From positions 1-64,000 of the forward strand of contig CAXYYS010000002.1 in NCBI GenBank assembly GCA_964293585.1: a stretch of DNA of 64,000 bases, read 5' to 3'. The translations under genes and the position numbers were made by a program. The notes beneath the pieces are model-generated. The model saw nothing but the letters and a program-made list of their open reading frames with translations. It was not told where the DNA came from and did not search any database. This document shows positions 1 through 8,607 of the stretch, one piece after another. The first letter of the stretch is position 1. Every line of letters starts with the position of its first letter. Source of the stretch: JAKVKY01 sp964293585. GTDB taxonomy: Bacteria > Bacillota > Negativicutes > Acidaminococcales > Acidaminococcaceae.

Positions 1-27
1 CGGGTAGCATAAATAATGCTTTTTTTT
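1..27 (+). terminator. Possible terminator of a gene left of the window
   Basis: A short inverted repeat (AGCAT, 5-base loop, ATGCT, about positions 6-20) runs directly into eight T residues. It reads like the 3' part of an intrinsic terminator. The stem is short and the upstream gene is outside the window, so this is weak. Confidence 0.3.
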
Positions 28-94
28 ATTATAAATTGCTTAAGGACAGGATTATGTTTCCTAAAAGCTGACAGGTAGAAAAGTAAGGAGGTGG

Positions 95-152
95 GACCGG
101 GTAAGTAATTTTGAGTCCTCATAGTAACTTACGGTTAAGGAGATGAGAGAAA
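95..152 (+). promoter_or_regulatory. Leader hairpin and RBS of the autotransporter gene
   Basis: An imperfect inverted repeat (CCGGGTAAGT near 97-106 against ACTTACGG near 127-134) lies in the leader. It is followed by a Shine-Dalgarno AAGGAGAT about 137-144 that sets the ATG at 153. I see no convincing -35/-10 pair. Whether the hairpin regulates anything is unknown. Confidence 0.3.
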
Positions 153-3100
153 ATGACAAAGCTGCAAGGAAAACAACGCTGGCTGGCCTTAATGGTGACG
201 GCTTATTTATTAAGCGGCGCCACGGGAGCGGTATGGGCTGCGCCTATCACCGTGTCCACAAACAAGATGGTGAATACCGGCAACAATAACAGTAGCGCCA
301 TCCAGGCGTATGATAGTATTCATGTGACTCAGGACAGTACGGATTCTGCCATAGTGGTAGATGGAAAGACGGTTTATCTGGGCATTGGCAACGATGGTAC
401 CGGTAACCAGCCGTTAAATGTTTATCTGACTACGGTCAACAGCGGTAATTACACGGTGGTGGTCTCTAATGACGGCAGCGCCGGCACCGGTAGAGTTATG
501 GCCGGAGGTGTAGGCTCGCTGAGTGCCCAGGCCACTACTAATATCTACGGGCCTTTGACCGTACAGGTAACCGCCACCGGTTCCGGATCTGGCAAAGCTT
601 CGGCCATGGCTATGGGTATAGGTGTAAGTGAAGGTGCTTTAACCACGGAGAAGGCGACTATTACCGTCAGTGCTACCGGCGGAACTGATTTGGGTTCTGC
701 TACGGCTGACGCCAAAGGCATCACTGCAGGAGGCGCTTCCACCCCGGCGGTAGTTAACGTGGGTACGGCGACAGGGATTAATACGATTGCAGTCTCGGCT
801 ACGGGCGGCAAAGCCAGCGGCGGAGCTGCTAATACCGGCAATGTGGGGGCCCAGGCCTACGGTATCGAAAACTATGAAAACTCCACGATCAATCTTTTAG
901 GGACTACCAATATTTCTGTAAGCGCTACGGGAGGCCAGCCTCTGGCAGCTGGTAATGTGGCCAAGACCAGTACTGCAGATGCCTACGGTATTTATAATAG
1001 TATGGGAGTGGTTAATGCCGATAAACTGGTGATGACGTCTATTACGGCGAACGGCAAGGTGGGACAATCTACCCAGGGTACGGCCGTAGGTGTATTTGCT
1101 ACCGGCGGCGGCACCGTGAACATTAACGAGCTGACGATTAGTGAATTGATAGCAAAAGGCGGTCAGGCCGGGACGGACGGTTATGCCAGTGCCGGCGCCT
1201 ACGGCGTGCAAATTAACACCGGTTCCGTGACGGTAACGGATGCTTTTAATATCAACGTGCAAGCCCAGGGCGGTACCAGTGACAACCAGGCTTTAGCTTC
1301 AGCAGCGGGACTTATTAATGGTGATACTGTTAATGCGGAGGCTACCTTAAAGCTGGGTAAGACCGGAGGTACGAACACGGTGACCGTGGCAGCTACCGGC
1401 GGGTTCTCTTCCGGCTCAGACGAGGAAAATAACATGGCGGCTGAAGCTTTCGGCCTTTACAATAATGCTGCCACTACTTTGCAGGGTACCACGACTTTTG
1501 CAGTAACAGCTACCGGCGGTCAGAGATTTGAAGCCGGCAACATGGTGGGTGATGCTTCTGCCAAGGCGCATGGTATTTATAACCAGGGCGCCGTTCTGAA
1601 CACGGAAAATCTGACTTTTGCTAATATCTATGCTACCGGTAAAACCGGTGCTGATACTTTTGCCGAGGCGTACGGTATTTATAACACGGACAATAACGCC
1701 GTGCTGACTTTAGGCAACCTGGCTTTTACGGATATTCAGGCTAAGGCCGGCAATAGCAGTGATTCAGGTACAGCTTATGCCACGGCGGCGGCGGTCTGGG
1801 ATGAGAGCGGCACCATGAATGCCGGCACTATTACAGGTACGGTGACCGCCAAAGGCGGTAGCGGACCTAACGCCGATACGGAAGCGTACGGCATAAAGAA
1901 CGGCTCTGCGGCAATCACGGCGGCCAGCCTTGCTTTTAATGTAACGGCGCAGGGCGGCACCGGTTCCGAAGAAGCTACAGCCACCGCAAAAGCCGTAGAA
2001 AATGGCGGCACTCTGCTTACAGGTAGCGGCGGTGCGAACAATTTGACGGCCAAGGCTTATGGCGGCAAGAGCGCCAGCACTGATGAAACCGGTAATGTTG
2101 CAGCTTTTGCTTACGGTATTCATAATACGAATCAGGTCGACATGTCTGGCGGCGCCACTACGTTTACCGTTACCGCTACGGGTGGCAGCCCGGCTGCGGC
2201 CAGCGGTGGCGATGTCTATATGGCAGGGGATGCTTACGCCGAAGCGTATGGTATTTATAATGAAGGCACTACCATGGAGATGGGCAACCTGACCTTTACG
2301 GAAGTAACTGCTAACGGCGGGGTGGGTTCGAATGCCGCCGCCACGGCTTATGGCATCGTTATCGCAAACAATGGCAGCTCTGTTTCGGCCGGTTCCCTTA
2401 CATTTACCGGTGTCAACGCCACCGGCGGCAACGCCAGCACTACCGGTAATGCCTATGCCAACGCTAATGTGCTGGAAAATAATAATGGCGGCAGTGTCAC
2501 GGCTACGGGGGCTATTACGGCTGCGGCCACCGCTACCGGCGGGTATGGCCCAACGGCCAGCGCCAGCGCCTACGGTTTGGAAAATTCCGGTACTATTTCC
2601 GGCACCAATTTTGACCTGACGTTAACAGCCACGGGCGGCACCGGTACGGTTGCCGGGGTGGAGAATACGGATGATTCGGCCGAGGCCTGCGCCGTTGAGA
2701 ACAGCGGTACGTTTAGCATGAGCGGCGGCGCTAATAAGATCAAGGTGACGGCCACGGGCGGTAAAAGCAGTGATAATGCCGTCGTCTATGCCAGAGCTTA
2801 TGGTATCAGGAATAGCGGCAGCATGACCCTGACCGGACCGACCACCTTCTCGGTAGAAGCTACCGGCGGTACTCCCGATACCAATATTGCGAACAGCTAT
2901 GCTTCAGATGCTTATGCCATAGCCTATGGTCTTTACAACCAGGCGGATGAAGTTAGCACCGGCGCCCTGACTTTTGATCTGGTACAGGCTAAAGGCGGTA
3001 CCGGTGAAGATGCACATGGGAAAGCTGTCGGCATCTATAATAAGAATGCTCCCTTTACTATCATGGCTGAGTCCGTCGTCATGACTAAGATTAATGCCGA

Positions 3101-5306
3101 AGGCGGCAATGGCCTGAGAGATGCTTCGGCCACAGCTTACGGCATCAGAAACAGGTCCAGTTCCTTTATAAGTACCAGCAGCACAGCTACCAACTCTTTG
3201 AACGTGACGGCCAAGGGCGGGACTATCGTCGGCAGCGGCGACGATACCAAGTACGCCTATGCCGACGCGTATGGACTCACCAACGAGGATGATGGCGTCG
3301 CTAACTTAAAAGGCAGTTGGAACATCAAGGTGCAGGCTGACGGCGGCAAGCTGGCAGAAGGCCTGACAGCCGATAATACTTCGGCTGCGGCGATAGGCGT
3401 TTCCAATGAAGGTACGCATAATGTAACCTTTGAGGGACCGCTGACAATCACGGCCGCGGCTACGGGCAATGCCACCGGCACCAAAGCTGCGGTGCGGGCC
3501 GTCGGTATTGGCTCTGCCTCTAGTACGGTAGCGTTGCTGGATGCGGTAACCATTTCCGCCAGCGTTACGCCCACCGCCGGCGCGGAATTTGTGGCGGCTT
3601 CCCTGTTCGCTAATAACGGCACGATTAATGCCGGTACCGATGGCGACAGCTCCCTGGGCAAAGTTGTCAAACTGCAGGGCGATGTGGTGGCCACAGGTGA
3701 CACCGGCGTGGTAAATGTGACGCTGGACCAGGCAACTTCGTATCTGCAGGGTAATGTGCGGAATCTGGAAAACGGCGAGGTAAACCTGCTAGTGGCTAAC
3801 GGTGCTACCTGGAAACCGGTGTACGATAACCGGTACGGTACTTTCTACGACAATGCTACGGCAGCTACCTACAGCCAGAGCTATACGGTAACGGATAATG
3901 CAATCTCGAAACTGGCTTTGAGTGAGGGCGGCAGCGTGGACCTGACCTGGGACAACCGGGAACGGGATCCGTATACTGCACCCAGGACCCTGAAGATCAG
4001 TAACTTGTATGGTAATAACGGTATCTTGAAGATTAACAGCAACCTGGCGCATGGTATTGCGGACCAGGTTACGGTGGACAACATTAGCAGCGATGTCAAG
4101 ACGGTAGGTATCGACGTCAGGTACGATCCGTATCTGGCAACTGCGGGCCTGGCCAAAGACAACAGGATTAACGGCAGCGCCCTGGTATTAAAAGGCTCGG
4201 GCGTTTCCGGACTGACCGCGGTGAACGGCATCCCTGATTCGTACAATACCTACGATTATGTACCGACCATCACGAAAATTGCTGACAGCGCGTATGCCCT
4301 GACAGCATTGACCATTACCAACGTGACCGCTCCGACGGAGCCTACTAATCCCACCGAGCCGACCAATCCGACGGAGCCCACTAATCCTGGCAAGTCGAAT
4401 CTTACCGCTCCGTCCCGGCCCATGCGCGATGCCCGTCACGACCGTATGGCCACCCACAATCTGTGGGTCAACGGCGAGCTGAACAACATGCAGAAACGGA
4501 TGGGCGACCTGCGGGCGGCTACGCCTGCGGAGTCCGGTATCTGGGCGCGTTATGAGTACAACAAGCTGGAAAAAGGTTCTGATTCCAGCTTAAAGTACAA
4601 CATGTTCCAGTTAGGCTACGACAAAGATTTTGCCGGTAAGTCCGGTACTTTCTACCGGGGCGCGGCGTTCAGTTACGCCAAGGGCAACGGTACCTATGAG
4701 ATCAGTACCGGCGACATCAAGCAGGGCGCGTTGTCCCTGTACCAGACCTGGATCGGTAAAGACGGACGTTATTACGATGTCATCCTTAAAGGCGGCAAGC
4801 TGATGAGCAGTTATGACATCACGGCTACGACCAACGTTGCCAGTGCCGATTACAGCACCTGGGCCTACAGCATCAGCGGCGAAGTAGGCAAACGCTTTAA
4901 GAAGTCTAACGGCTTTTATGTAGAGCCGCAGCTGGAGTTGACCCTGGGCAGGATTAACGGCGCTGATTATACTACCAGCACCGGCATGAATGTAAGTGCC
5001 AGCGGCCAGAATACCGCGCTTGCCCGTATCGGCGTAGGCGTAGGCCAGGAAACCGGTAACGGCAGCTACTATTTTAAGGCCAGCTACTACCACGATTTTG
5101 GCGGCGGCCTGAATCTGACGGCTTCTGACAGCACCACTAATCCGTACAGCTACGGCGAAGACACCGCTAAGAACTGGGCCGTCTTCACCCTGGGCGGACA
5201 AGCGAAAGCCGGCAAGAACTGCAACATCTACGGCGAACTTTCCAAATATGCGGGCCAGCTCACCAACAACGTTATGGTGAACATCGGCGCACGCTGGAGC
5301 TTCTAA
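153..5306 (+). CDS. Giant repeat-rich autotransporter (type Va) surface protein
   Basis: 1717 residues, predicted to be secreted and displayed at the outer membrane. A Sec signal peptide covers residues 1-29 (hydrophobic core, cleavage after AVWA). The passenger, roughly 30-1390, is a long series of degenerate repeats built around xVTATGG and AYGIYN-type cores, Gly/Ala/Thr-rich and almost Cys-free, as in beta-helical adhesins. A linker near 1389-1416 holds three PTEPTN units encoded by near-identical 18-bp repeats. The last ~270 residues alternate aromatic beta strands and end in RWSF, the C-terminal Phe typical of autotransporter barrels. Family knowledge: the barrel inserts through BAM and the passenger is usually an adhesin or biofilm factor. 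No protease catalytic motif was noticed, so a structural role is inferred. The gene stands alone, followed by terminators. The substrate is unknown. Confidence 0.9.
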   Translation: MTKLQGKQRWLALMVTAYLLSGATGAVWAAPITVSTNKMVNTGNNNSSAIQAYDSIHVTQDSTDSAIVVDGKTVYLGIGNDGTGNQPLNVYLTTVNSGNYTVVVSNDGSAGTGRVMAGGVGSLSAQATTNIYGPLTVQVTATGSGSGKASAMAMGIGVSEGALTTEKATITVSATGGTDLGSATADAKGITAGGASTPAVVNVGTATGINTIAVSATGGKASGGAANTGNVGAQAYGIENYENSTINLLGTTNISVSATGGQPLAAGNVAKTSTADAYGIYNSMGVVNADKLVMTSITANGKVGQSTQGTAVGVFATGGGTVNINELTISELIAKGGQAGTDGYASAGAYGVQINTGSVTVTDAFNINVQAQGGTSDNQALASAAGLINGDTVNAEATLKLGKTGGTNTVTVAATGGFSSGSDEENNMAAEAFGLYNNAATTLQGTTTFAVTATGGQRFEAGNMVGDASAKAHGIYNQGAVLNTENLTFANIYATGKTGADTFAEAYGIYNTDNNAVLTLGNLAFTDIQAKAGNSSDSGTAYATAAAVWDESGTMNAGTITGTVTAKGGSGPNADTEAYGIKNGSAAITAASLAFNVTAQGGTGSEEATATAKAVENGGTLLTGSGGANNLTAKAYGGKSASTDETGNVAAFAYGIHNTNQVDMSGGATTFTVTATGGSPAAASGGDVYMAGDAYAEAYGIYNEGTTMEMGNLTFTEVTANGGVGSNAAATAYGIVIANNGSSVSAGSLTFTGVNATGGNASTTGNAYANANVLENNNGGSVTATGAITAAATATGGYGPTASASAYGLENSGTISGTNFDLTLTATGGTGTVAGVENTDDSAEACAVENSGTFSMSGGANKIKVTATGGKSSDNAVVYARAYGIRNSGSMTLTGPTTFSVEATGGTPDTNIANSYASDAYAIAYGLYNQADEVSTGALTFDLVQAKGGTGEDAHGKAVGIYNKNAPFTIMAESVVMTKINAEGGNGLRDASATAYGIRNRSSSFISTSSTATNSLNVTAKGGTIVGSGDDTKYAYADAYGLTNEDDGVANLKGSWNIKVQADGGKLAEGLTADNTSAAAIGVSNEGTHNVTFEGPLTITAAATGNATGTKAAVRAVGIGSASSTVALLDAVTISASVTPTAGAEFVAASLFANNGTINAGTDGDSSLGKVVKLQGDVVATGDTGVVNVTLDQATSYLQGNVRNLENGEVNLLVANGATWKPVYDNRYGTFYDNATAATYSQSYTVTDNAISKLALSEGGSVDLTWDNRERDPYTAPRTLKISNLYGNNGILKINSNLAHGIADQVTVDNISSDVKTVGIDVRYDPYLATAGLAKDNRINGSALVLKGSGVSGLTAVNGIPDSYNTYDYVPTITKIADSAYALTALTITNVTAPTEPTNPTEPTNPTEPTNPGKSNLTAPSRPMRDARHDRMATHNLWVNGELNNMQKRMGDLRAATPAESGIWARYEYNKLEKGSDSSLKYNMFQLGYDKDFAGKSGTFYRGAAFSYAKGNGTYEISTGDIKQGALSLYQTWIGKDGRYYDVILKGGKLMSSYDITATTNVASADYSTWAYSISGEVGKRFKKSNGFYVEPQLELTLGRINGADYTTSTGMNVSASGQNTALARIGVGVGQETGNGSYYFKASYYHDFGGGLNLTASDSTTNPYSYGEDTAKNWAVFTLGGQAKAGKNCNIYGELSKYAGQLTNNVMVNIGARWSF
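4329..4388 (+). repeat. 18-bp tandem repeat encoding the PTEPTN linker
   Basis: Three consecutive near-identical 18-bp units encode Pro-Thr-Glu-Pro-Thr-Asn between passenger and barrel. Differences between units are at third codon positions. Such a linker can vary in copy number by slippage, which is an inference here. Confidence 0.75.
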
Positions 5307-5314
5307 TCTGATAC

Positions 5315-5411
5315 CTGCCGGGACGGGCGTGCCCGTCCTGGCAGAACTAAGCTGTTTCCCCGGGCCTGGCGGTCACACCTTCTCTTCTCCTGCCGCTGGG
5401 CCCGTTTTTTT
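5315..5411 (+). terminator. Terminator region of the autotransporter gene
   Basis: Two hairpins. The first, 5315-5344, is a 14-bp stem (CTGCCGGGACGGGC against GCCCGTCCTGGCAG) with no T-run. The second, 5361-5411, pairs CGGGCC with GGGCCCG around a long loop and ends in seven T residues. Confidence 0.7.
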
Positions 5412-5456
5412 ATGGCAGGCAGCCTGAGGATCAAGTAACCCTGCCGGAAAAAATTT

Positions 5457-5514
5457 AACTCCTTCCTGTCTGCAGGTGCGTACTGCGCACTTGCAGGCGG
5501 GGAGGAGTTTTTTT
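5457..5514. terminator. Bidirectional terminator between convergent genes
   Basis: A long two-part stem: outer AACTCCTTCC against GGGGAGGAGTT, inner CTGCAGGTGCG against GCGCACTTGCAG. T7 follows on the plus strand and an AAATTTTTT tract follows on the minus strand. It can serve both the autotransporter and the leftward HD-GYP gene. Confidence 0.75.
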
Positions 5515-5551
5515 GGTAGCAAATTTACAGCGGTGCAGCTTGACGGCGCCG

Positions 5552-6178
5552 CTATTTTTCAAATAGTACTTTTTCGGTTCCGTCAGCGCCCGCAGCGGGG
5601 ACGGTCAAGGTATCACTGGCTTTGAAACCGCGTTCCAGGACGCGCAGCATGTCGGCGGCAAAACGGGGATCAAACTGGGTGCCGCTGCAGCGCACCAGCT
5701 CGCTTTTAATGTAGTCGATAGTCATCTCGGAACGATAAACACGGGTGCTGTACAGGGCATCCACGGAGTCCGCCACGCAGATCAGCCGTGCAATCCGGGG
5801 GATAGCCTCGCCTTTCAGGCCTTCGGGATAGCCGCTGCCGTCGTAATGTTCGTGATGGTAGTGGGCGCCTTCCTGCACGTAAGGCACGCTGGTCATATCC
5901 TGCAGGATATGGTAGCCGATGACGGTATGCTGCTTGATGACAGCATATTCTTCGTCCGTCAGCTTGCCGGGTTTGTTAAGGATCTTATCCGGTATGCCAA
6001 TCTTGCCGATATCGTGGAGCAGGGCGGTGTAGAATAGTTTTTCCTGTTCATCTTCCGTCCAGTGTTCCTCCTTGGCAATTTCCAGGGCGTACTGGGCTAC
6101 CCGCACGGAATGACCGTTGGTATATTTATCTTTGGCATCGATGGTCTTGGCAATGGCATGGATGGCCTGCCTGGTCAA
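5552..6178 (-). CDS. HD-GYP domain protein (likely severed output domain)
   Basis: 208 residues, almost entirely an HD-GYP c-di-GMP phosphodiesterase domain. The metal-binding HD pair is at H55-D56 in LLHDIGK, the GYP loop reads HYDGSGYPEG, and KTIDAKDKYTNGHS precedes the domain as in active members. Known role: hydrolysis of cyclic di-GMP or related dinucleotides. The start is odd: a TTG that overlaps the stop of the upstream propeller gene (TTGA), with no Shine-Dalgarno in front. In related receptors this domain normally follows a Y_Y_Y domain and a membrane helix in the same polypeptide. I infer this is the C-terminal part of a disrupted sensor. It could still be expressed by translational coupling as a cytoplasmic enzyme. 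Confidence 0.75.
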   Translation of the reverse strand: MTRQAIHAIAKTIDAKDKYTNGHSVRVAQYALEIAKEEHWTEDEQEKLFYTALLHDIGKIGIPDKILNKPGKLTDEEYAVIKQHTVIGYHILQDMTSVPYVQEGAHYHHEHYDGSGYPEGLKGEAIPRIARLICVADSVDALYSTRVYRSEMTIDYIKSELVRCSGTQFDPRFAADMLRVLERGFKASDTLTVPAAGADGTEKVLFEK

Positions 6179-8313
6179 GGTTTGGTGTAGCTGGCTTCGT
6201 ACACGTTCTTGCCGTGGACCGCGATGGGCGCTTCGTCCACGCCCTGCAGCTGGTATTCCAGTTCCGGGGCCTTGCCGCTGTAGACCAGGGCGGCAAAACG
6301 GATGGTCACCCTGCGGGTATCAGCGGGCAGGTTAATTTCTTTGCCAGCGGCATATTCTTTCGTGCCCTGGTTTAAACTGTTGACCGTAATATCGGAGATA
6401 GCCACCTTGAGCGGCGTCTCGCCGGCGTCAAAGGTTTTGGTGTCCAGCCCCAGCACGCCCATGGAGGTAGACAGATATAACCGGCCCTGGGGCGTAAGCT
6501 GGTTTTTGGCATTAGCCGTCAGGGTGGAGTGCAGGGTATCGTTATATCTTAAATAGTGGTAATCATTAATTGCTGAAACTGCCAGCGCCTTGGCCCGCAT
6601 AATATGCACGCCCCGGTCCTGCAGCAGCCAGATATAATCGCCTACCAGCTTGATATCCAGGATATTGTTAAAATCCAGATCGCCGCCGGCGACGGTATGG
6701 ACGCCGTCCTCGCTCATAAAATGCAGGGCGCTGCCGTTGGAGATCCACATACCTTTATTTTCTTCATCCCAGCACAGGCTGAGGATGGTGCCCAGTTTGT
6801 TGACGTCCTGGGTATAGTTGATGTTGCTGACCGAGCCGTGGGCATCTATCTTAAAAATGCCGCCGCCGTCACTGCCGCAGTAGAGGTTACCGCTGCTGTC
6901 CTCGGCCAGGCACAGGATGACGCCGGTGGTGATTCCGTCCGCCGCGCCCATGACCCGGACCAGGCTGCCGTCACGCAGGATGGCGATACCGTTGCCCGTA
7001 CCGGCTACCAGGTCGCCGTTACGGCGTTGCAGGAGCGTCCGCACTTTTTCCGTGGGCAGGCCCTGGGCCGTGGACCAATTTTTCCAGCTGCCGTCCTGAT
7101 AGCGCAGCAGGCCGTACTTCTTGTAGGTGGCAATCCACAGGGCGCCGTCTTTATCAGCTAACAGGTAGCGGATACGTGTGCCGGCCAGGAGCCGGGTCAG
7201 GTCGTTTTCTACCTTCATATAATTCTGGTCCAGGATGACCAGACCGTTTTCGCCGCCGATATAGAGCTGGCCGTTGTAAATCTGGGTGGCGTTGTAGACA
7301 TCCTGCCGGAGCTGTCCGGCAAAGCCGATGTTGCGGAACTGGCTTTTAACCAGATGGAGCAAACCGTGCCGCGATGAAGCGACCCAGTAGTTATGTTCGT
7401 AATCTTCCACCATGTTTTCCAAAGAGATGGCCATCAGCGCGCCTGCGGCCGGATGGTAGGCGCGGGACGTGTCCAGATAGCCCAGTCCCCGGTCGGTGCA
7501 AAGCCAGATCCGGTTCTCGGAATCCTGGCTGATGCTGGTAATATTGGTATCGGTACCGGTACTGATGGGCACCAGGTTGCCGTCTGCATAGCGCAGCAGG
7601 GTATTGCCGGTGGTGCCTGCGTACAAGTTGCCGTTCTTAGAACAAAAAATACTGATGCAGCTGAGCCCGTTAAAAGAGTCTGCTGGATAATAGGCATCTA
7701 TCTTGTCGCCGGCAACGCAGAACACATCGCCGTGGTAGGTGACGCCCCAGATCTTGTCGTCCTTGCCCGCGGTCAGGGAGATGACGGCGCGGTTTTTCAG
7801 GCGCGCATCTTCTACGACCTGGGTATCACCGGTGGGGCGCCGGAATTTTAAGCCGTCCGCGGTACCCATGTAAATGGTTCCCTGGGTGCTTTCGGTAAAA
7901 GCCCGCAGGTAGGTGTTGGCTTCCTGGCGGTCCTTGGTGATGATGCCGTTTTCGGACAGGTAGAGACCGCTGTTGGTGCCAATCCAGAGGCGGTGGCGGC
8001 TGTCCTCGAACAGGGTCCGCACCCTGGTTACCAGTTTGCCGGTCTCGTCATGCATGGGCTGAAACTCCTGGCCGTCAAAACGCTGCAGGCCGGCGTAGCT
8101 GCCCACCCAAAGAAAACCGTCTGCCGTTTGCAGCACACAGTTGACCTCGTTGGACAAAAGCCCGTTATTAAGATTGTAGTAAATCTGGGTATAATCGGCT
8201 AAGAAGGTACGGGGATTTTCGGCCCCGGCTGCCGGCGCCAGCGCTAATAAAAGAATTATCAGGCTCAGGCATAAAAGCTGCGGCAGTCTTAACCGGTGTA
8301 CAAGAACCGGCAA
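6175..8313 (-). CDS. Periplasmic two-component-regulator-type propeller protein, truncated in its Y_Y_Y domain
   Basis: 712 residues. A signal peptide covers about 1-31 (LSLIILLLALAPAAGA). Many propeller repeats follow, with cores such as DGFLWVGSYAGLQRFDG and RLWIGTNSGLYL, the pattern of the reg_prop sensor family that binds polysaccharide breakdown products. The C-terminus enters a Y_Y_Y domain (LEYQLQGVDEAP) but stops at ASYTKP, where the second half of the domain and a transmembrane helix would be expected. The HD-GYP domain resumes at once in the -1 frame. The start is TTG at 8313, supported by AAAGGTGG nine bases upstream. As written the product would be a soluble periplasmic protein without an output. 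An internal deletion or assembly error is the simplest reading. Confidence 0.75.
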   Translation of the reverse strand: MPVLVHRLRLPQLLCLSLIILLLALAPAAGAENPRTFLADYTQIYYNLNNGLLSNEVNCVLQTADGFLWVGSYAGLQRFDGQEFQPMHDETGKLVTRVRTLFEDSRHRLWIGTNSGLYLSENGIITKDRQEANTYLRAFTESTQGTIYMGTADGLKFRRPTGDTQVVEDARLKNRAVISLTAGKDDKIWGVTYHGDVFCVAGDKIDAYYPADSFNGLSCISIFCSKNGNLYAGTTGNTLLRYADGNLVPISTGTDTNITSISQDSENRIWLCTDRGLGYLDTSRAYHPAAGALMAISLENMVEDYEHNYWVASSRHGLLHLVKSQFRNIGFAGQLRQDVYNATQIYNGQLYIGGENGLVILDQNYMKVENDLTRLLAGTRIRYLLADKDGALWIATYKKYGLLRYQDGSWKNWSTAQGLPTEKVRTLLQRRNGDLVAGTGNGIAILRDGSLVRVMGAADGITTGVILCLAEDSSGNLYCGSDGGGIFKIDAHGSVSNINYTQDVNKLGTILSLCWDEENKGMWISNGSALHFMSEDGVHTVAGGDLDFNNILDIKLVGDYIWLLQDRGVHIMRAKALAVSAINDYHYLRYNDTLHSTLTANAKNQLTPQGRLYLSTSMGVLGLDTKTFDAGETPLKVAISDITVNSLNQGTKEYAAGKEINLPADTRRVTIRFAALVYSGKAPELEYQLQGVDEAPIAVHGKNVYEASYTKP

Positions 8314-8330
8314 CTAAAAACACCACCTTT

Positions 8331-8352
8331 GGCTACTACTTTAATAGTAGCC
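8331..8352. promoter_or_regulatory. Perfect 8-bp inverted repeat before the propeller gene
   Basis: GGCTACTA, six bases, TAGTAGCC. It lies directly upstream of the ribosome binding site of the leftward propeller gene and could be an operator or leader hairpin. On the plus strand it is followed by TTTTTA and could also act as a weak terminator. Confidence 0.4.
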
Positions 8353-8430
8353 TTTTTAGGGCGTTTTGGCAAGATAAAAACGAGAGCGGCGGGACCTTGC
8401 CTAAATTCTTGCGTACGCCGTTAGTAGTAT

Positions 8431-8460
8431 TTGTTTTTCTAAGCACAACTATGTTATAAT
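8431..8460 (+). promoter_or_regulatory. Promoter for the BvgS-like kinase gene
   Basis: -35 TTGTTT (8431-8436), 18-bp spacer, perfect -10 TATAAT (8455-8460). About 147 bases of leader precede the ATG, and this leader contains two direct repeats. Confidence 0.55.
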
Positions 8461-8470
8461 TATCAATAAT

Positions 8471-8573
8471 ATGCAAGTATTCCGGTTGTAATTATAAATA
8501 TTATGCAGGGAGTGCAAGCGTAATTAAAATAGTATGCAGGTACTCAGGTTGTAATCATTAATATAGTCGCAGG
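8471..8573 (+). repeat. Two imperfect 40-bp direct repeats in a kinase leader
   Basis: Unit 1 at about 8471-8509 and unit 2 at about 8534-8573 share ATGCA(A/G)GTA, GGTTGTAAT, TAATA-like tracts and GCAGG in the same order, offset by 63 bases. They lie downstream of the -10 box. Operator sites or a duplicated leader element are possible. Confidence 0.55.
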
Positions 8574-8607
8574 TCTTTCCTGGAATTCAGGCAGGTGGGA
8601 GGCGGTC

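Noticed and set aside
153..4320. Periodic repeats that could suggest a CRISPR array or satellite
   Set aside because: The repeats are protein-level, in frame, and too divergent and long; there are no constant direct repeats with unique spacers and no cas genes.
545..4457. Many long open frames antisense or out of frame within the autotransporter gene
   Set aside because: They follow from the repetitive, GC-rich passenger sequence, lack ribosome binding sites and encode low-complexity or periodic peptides.
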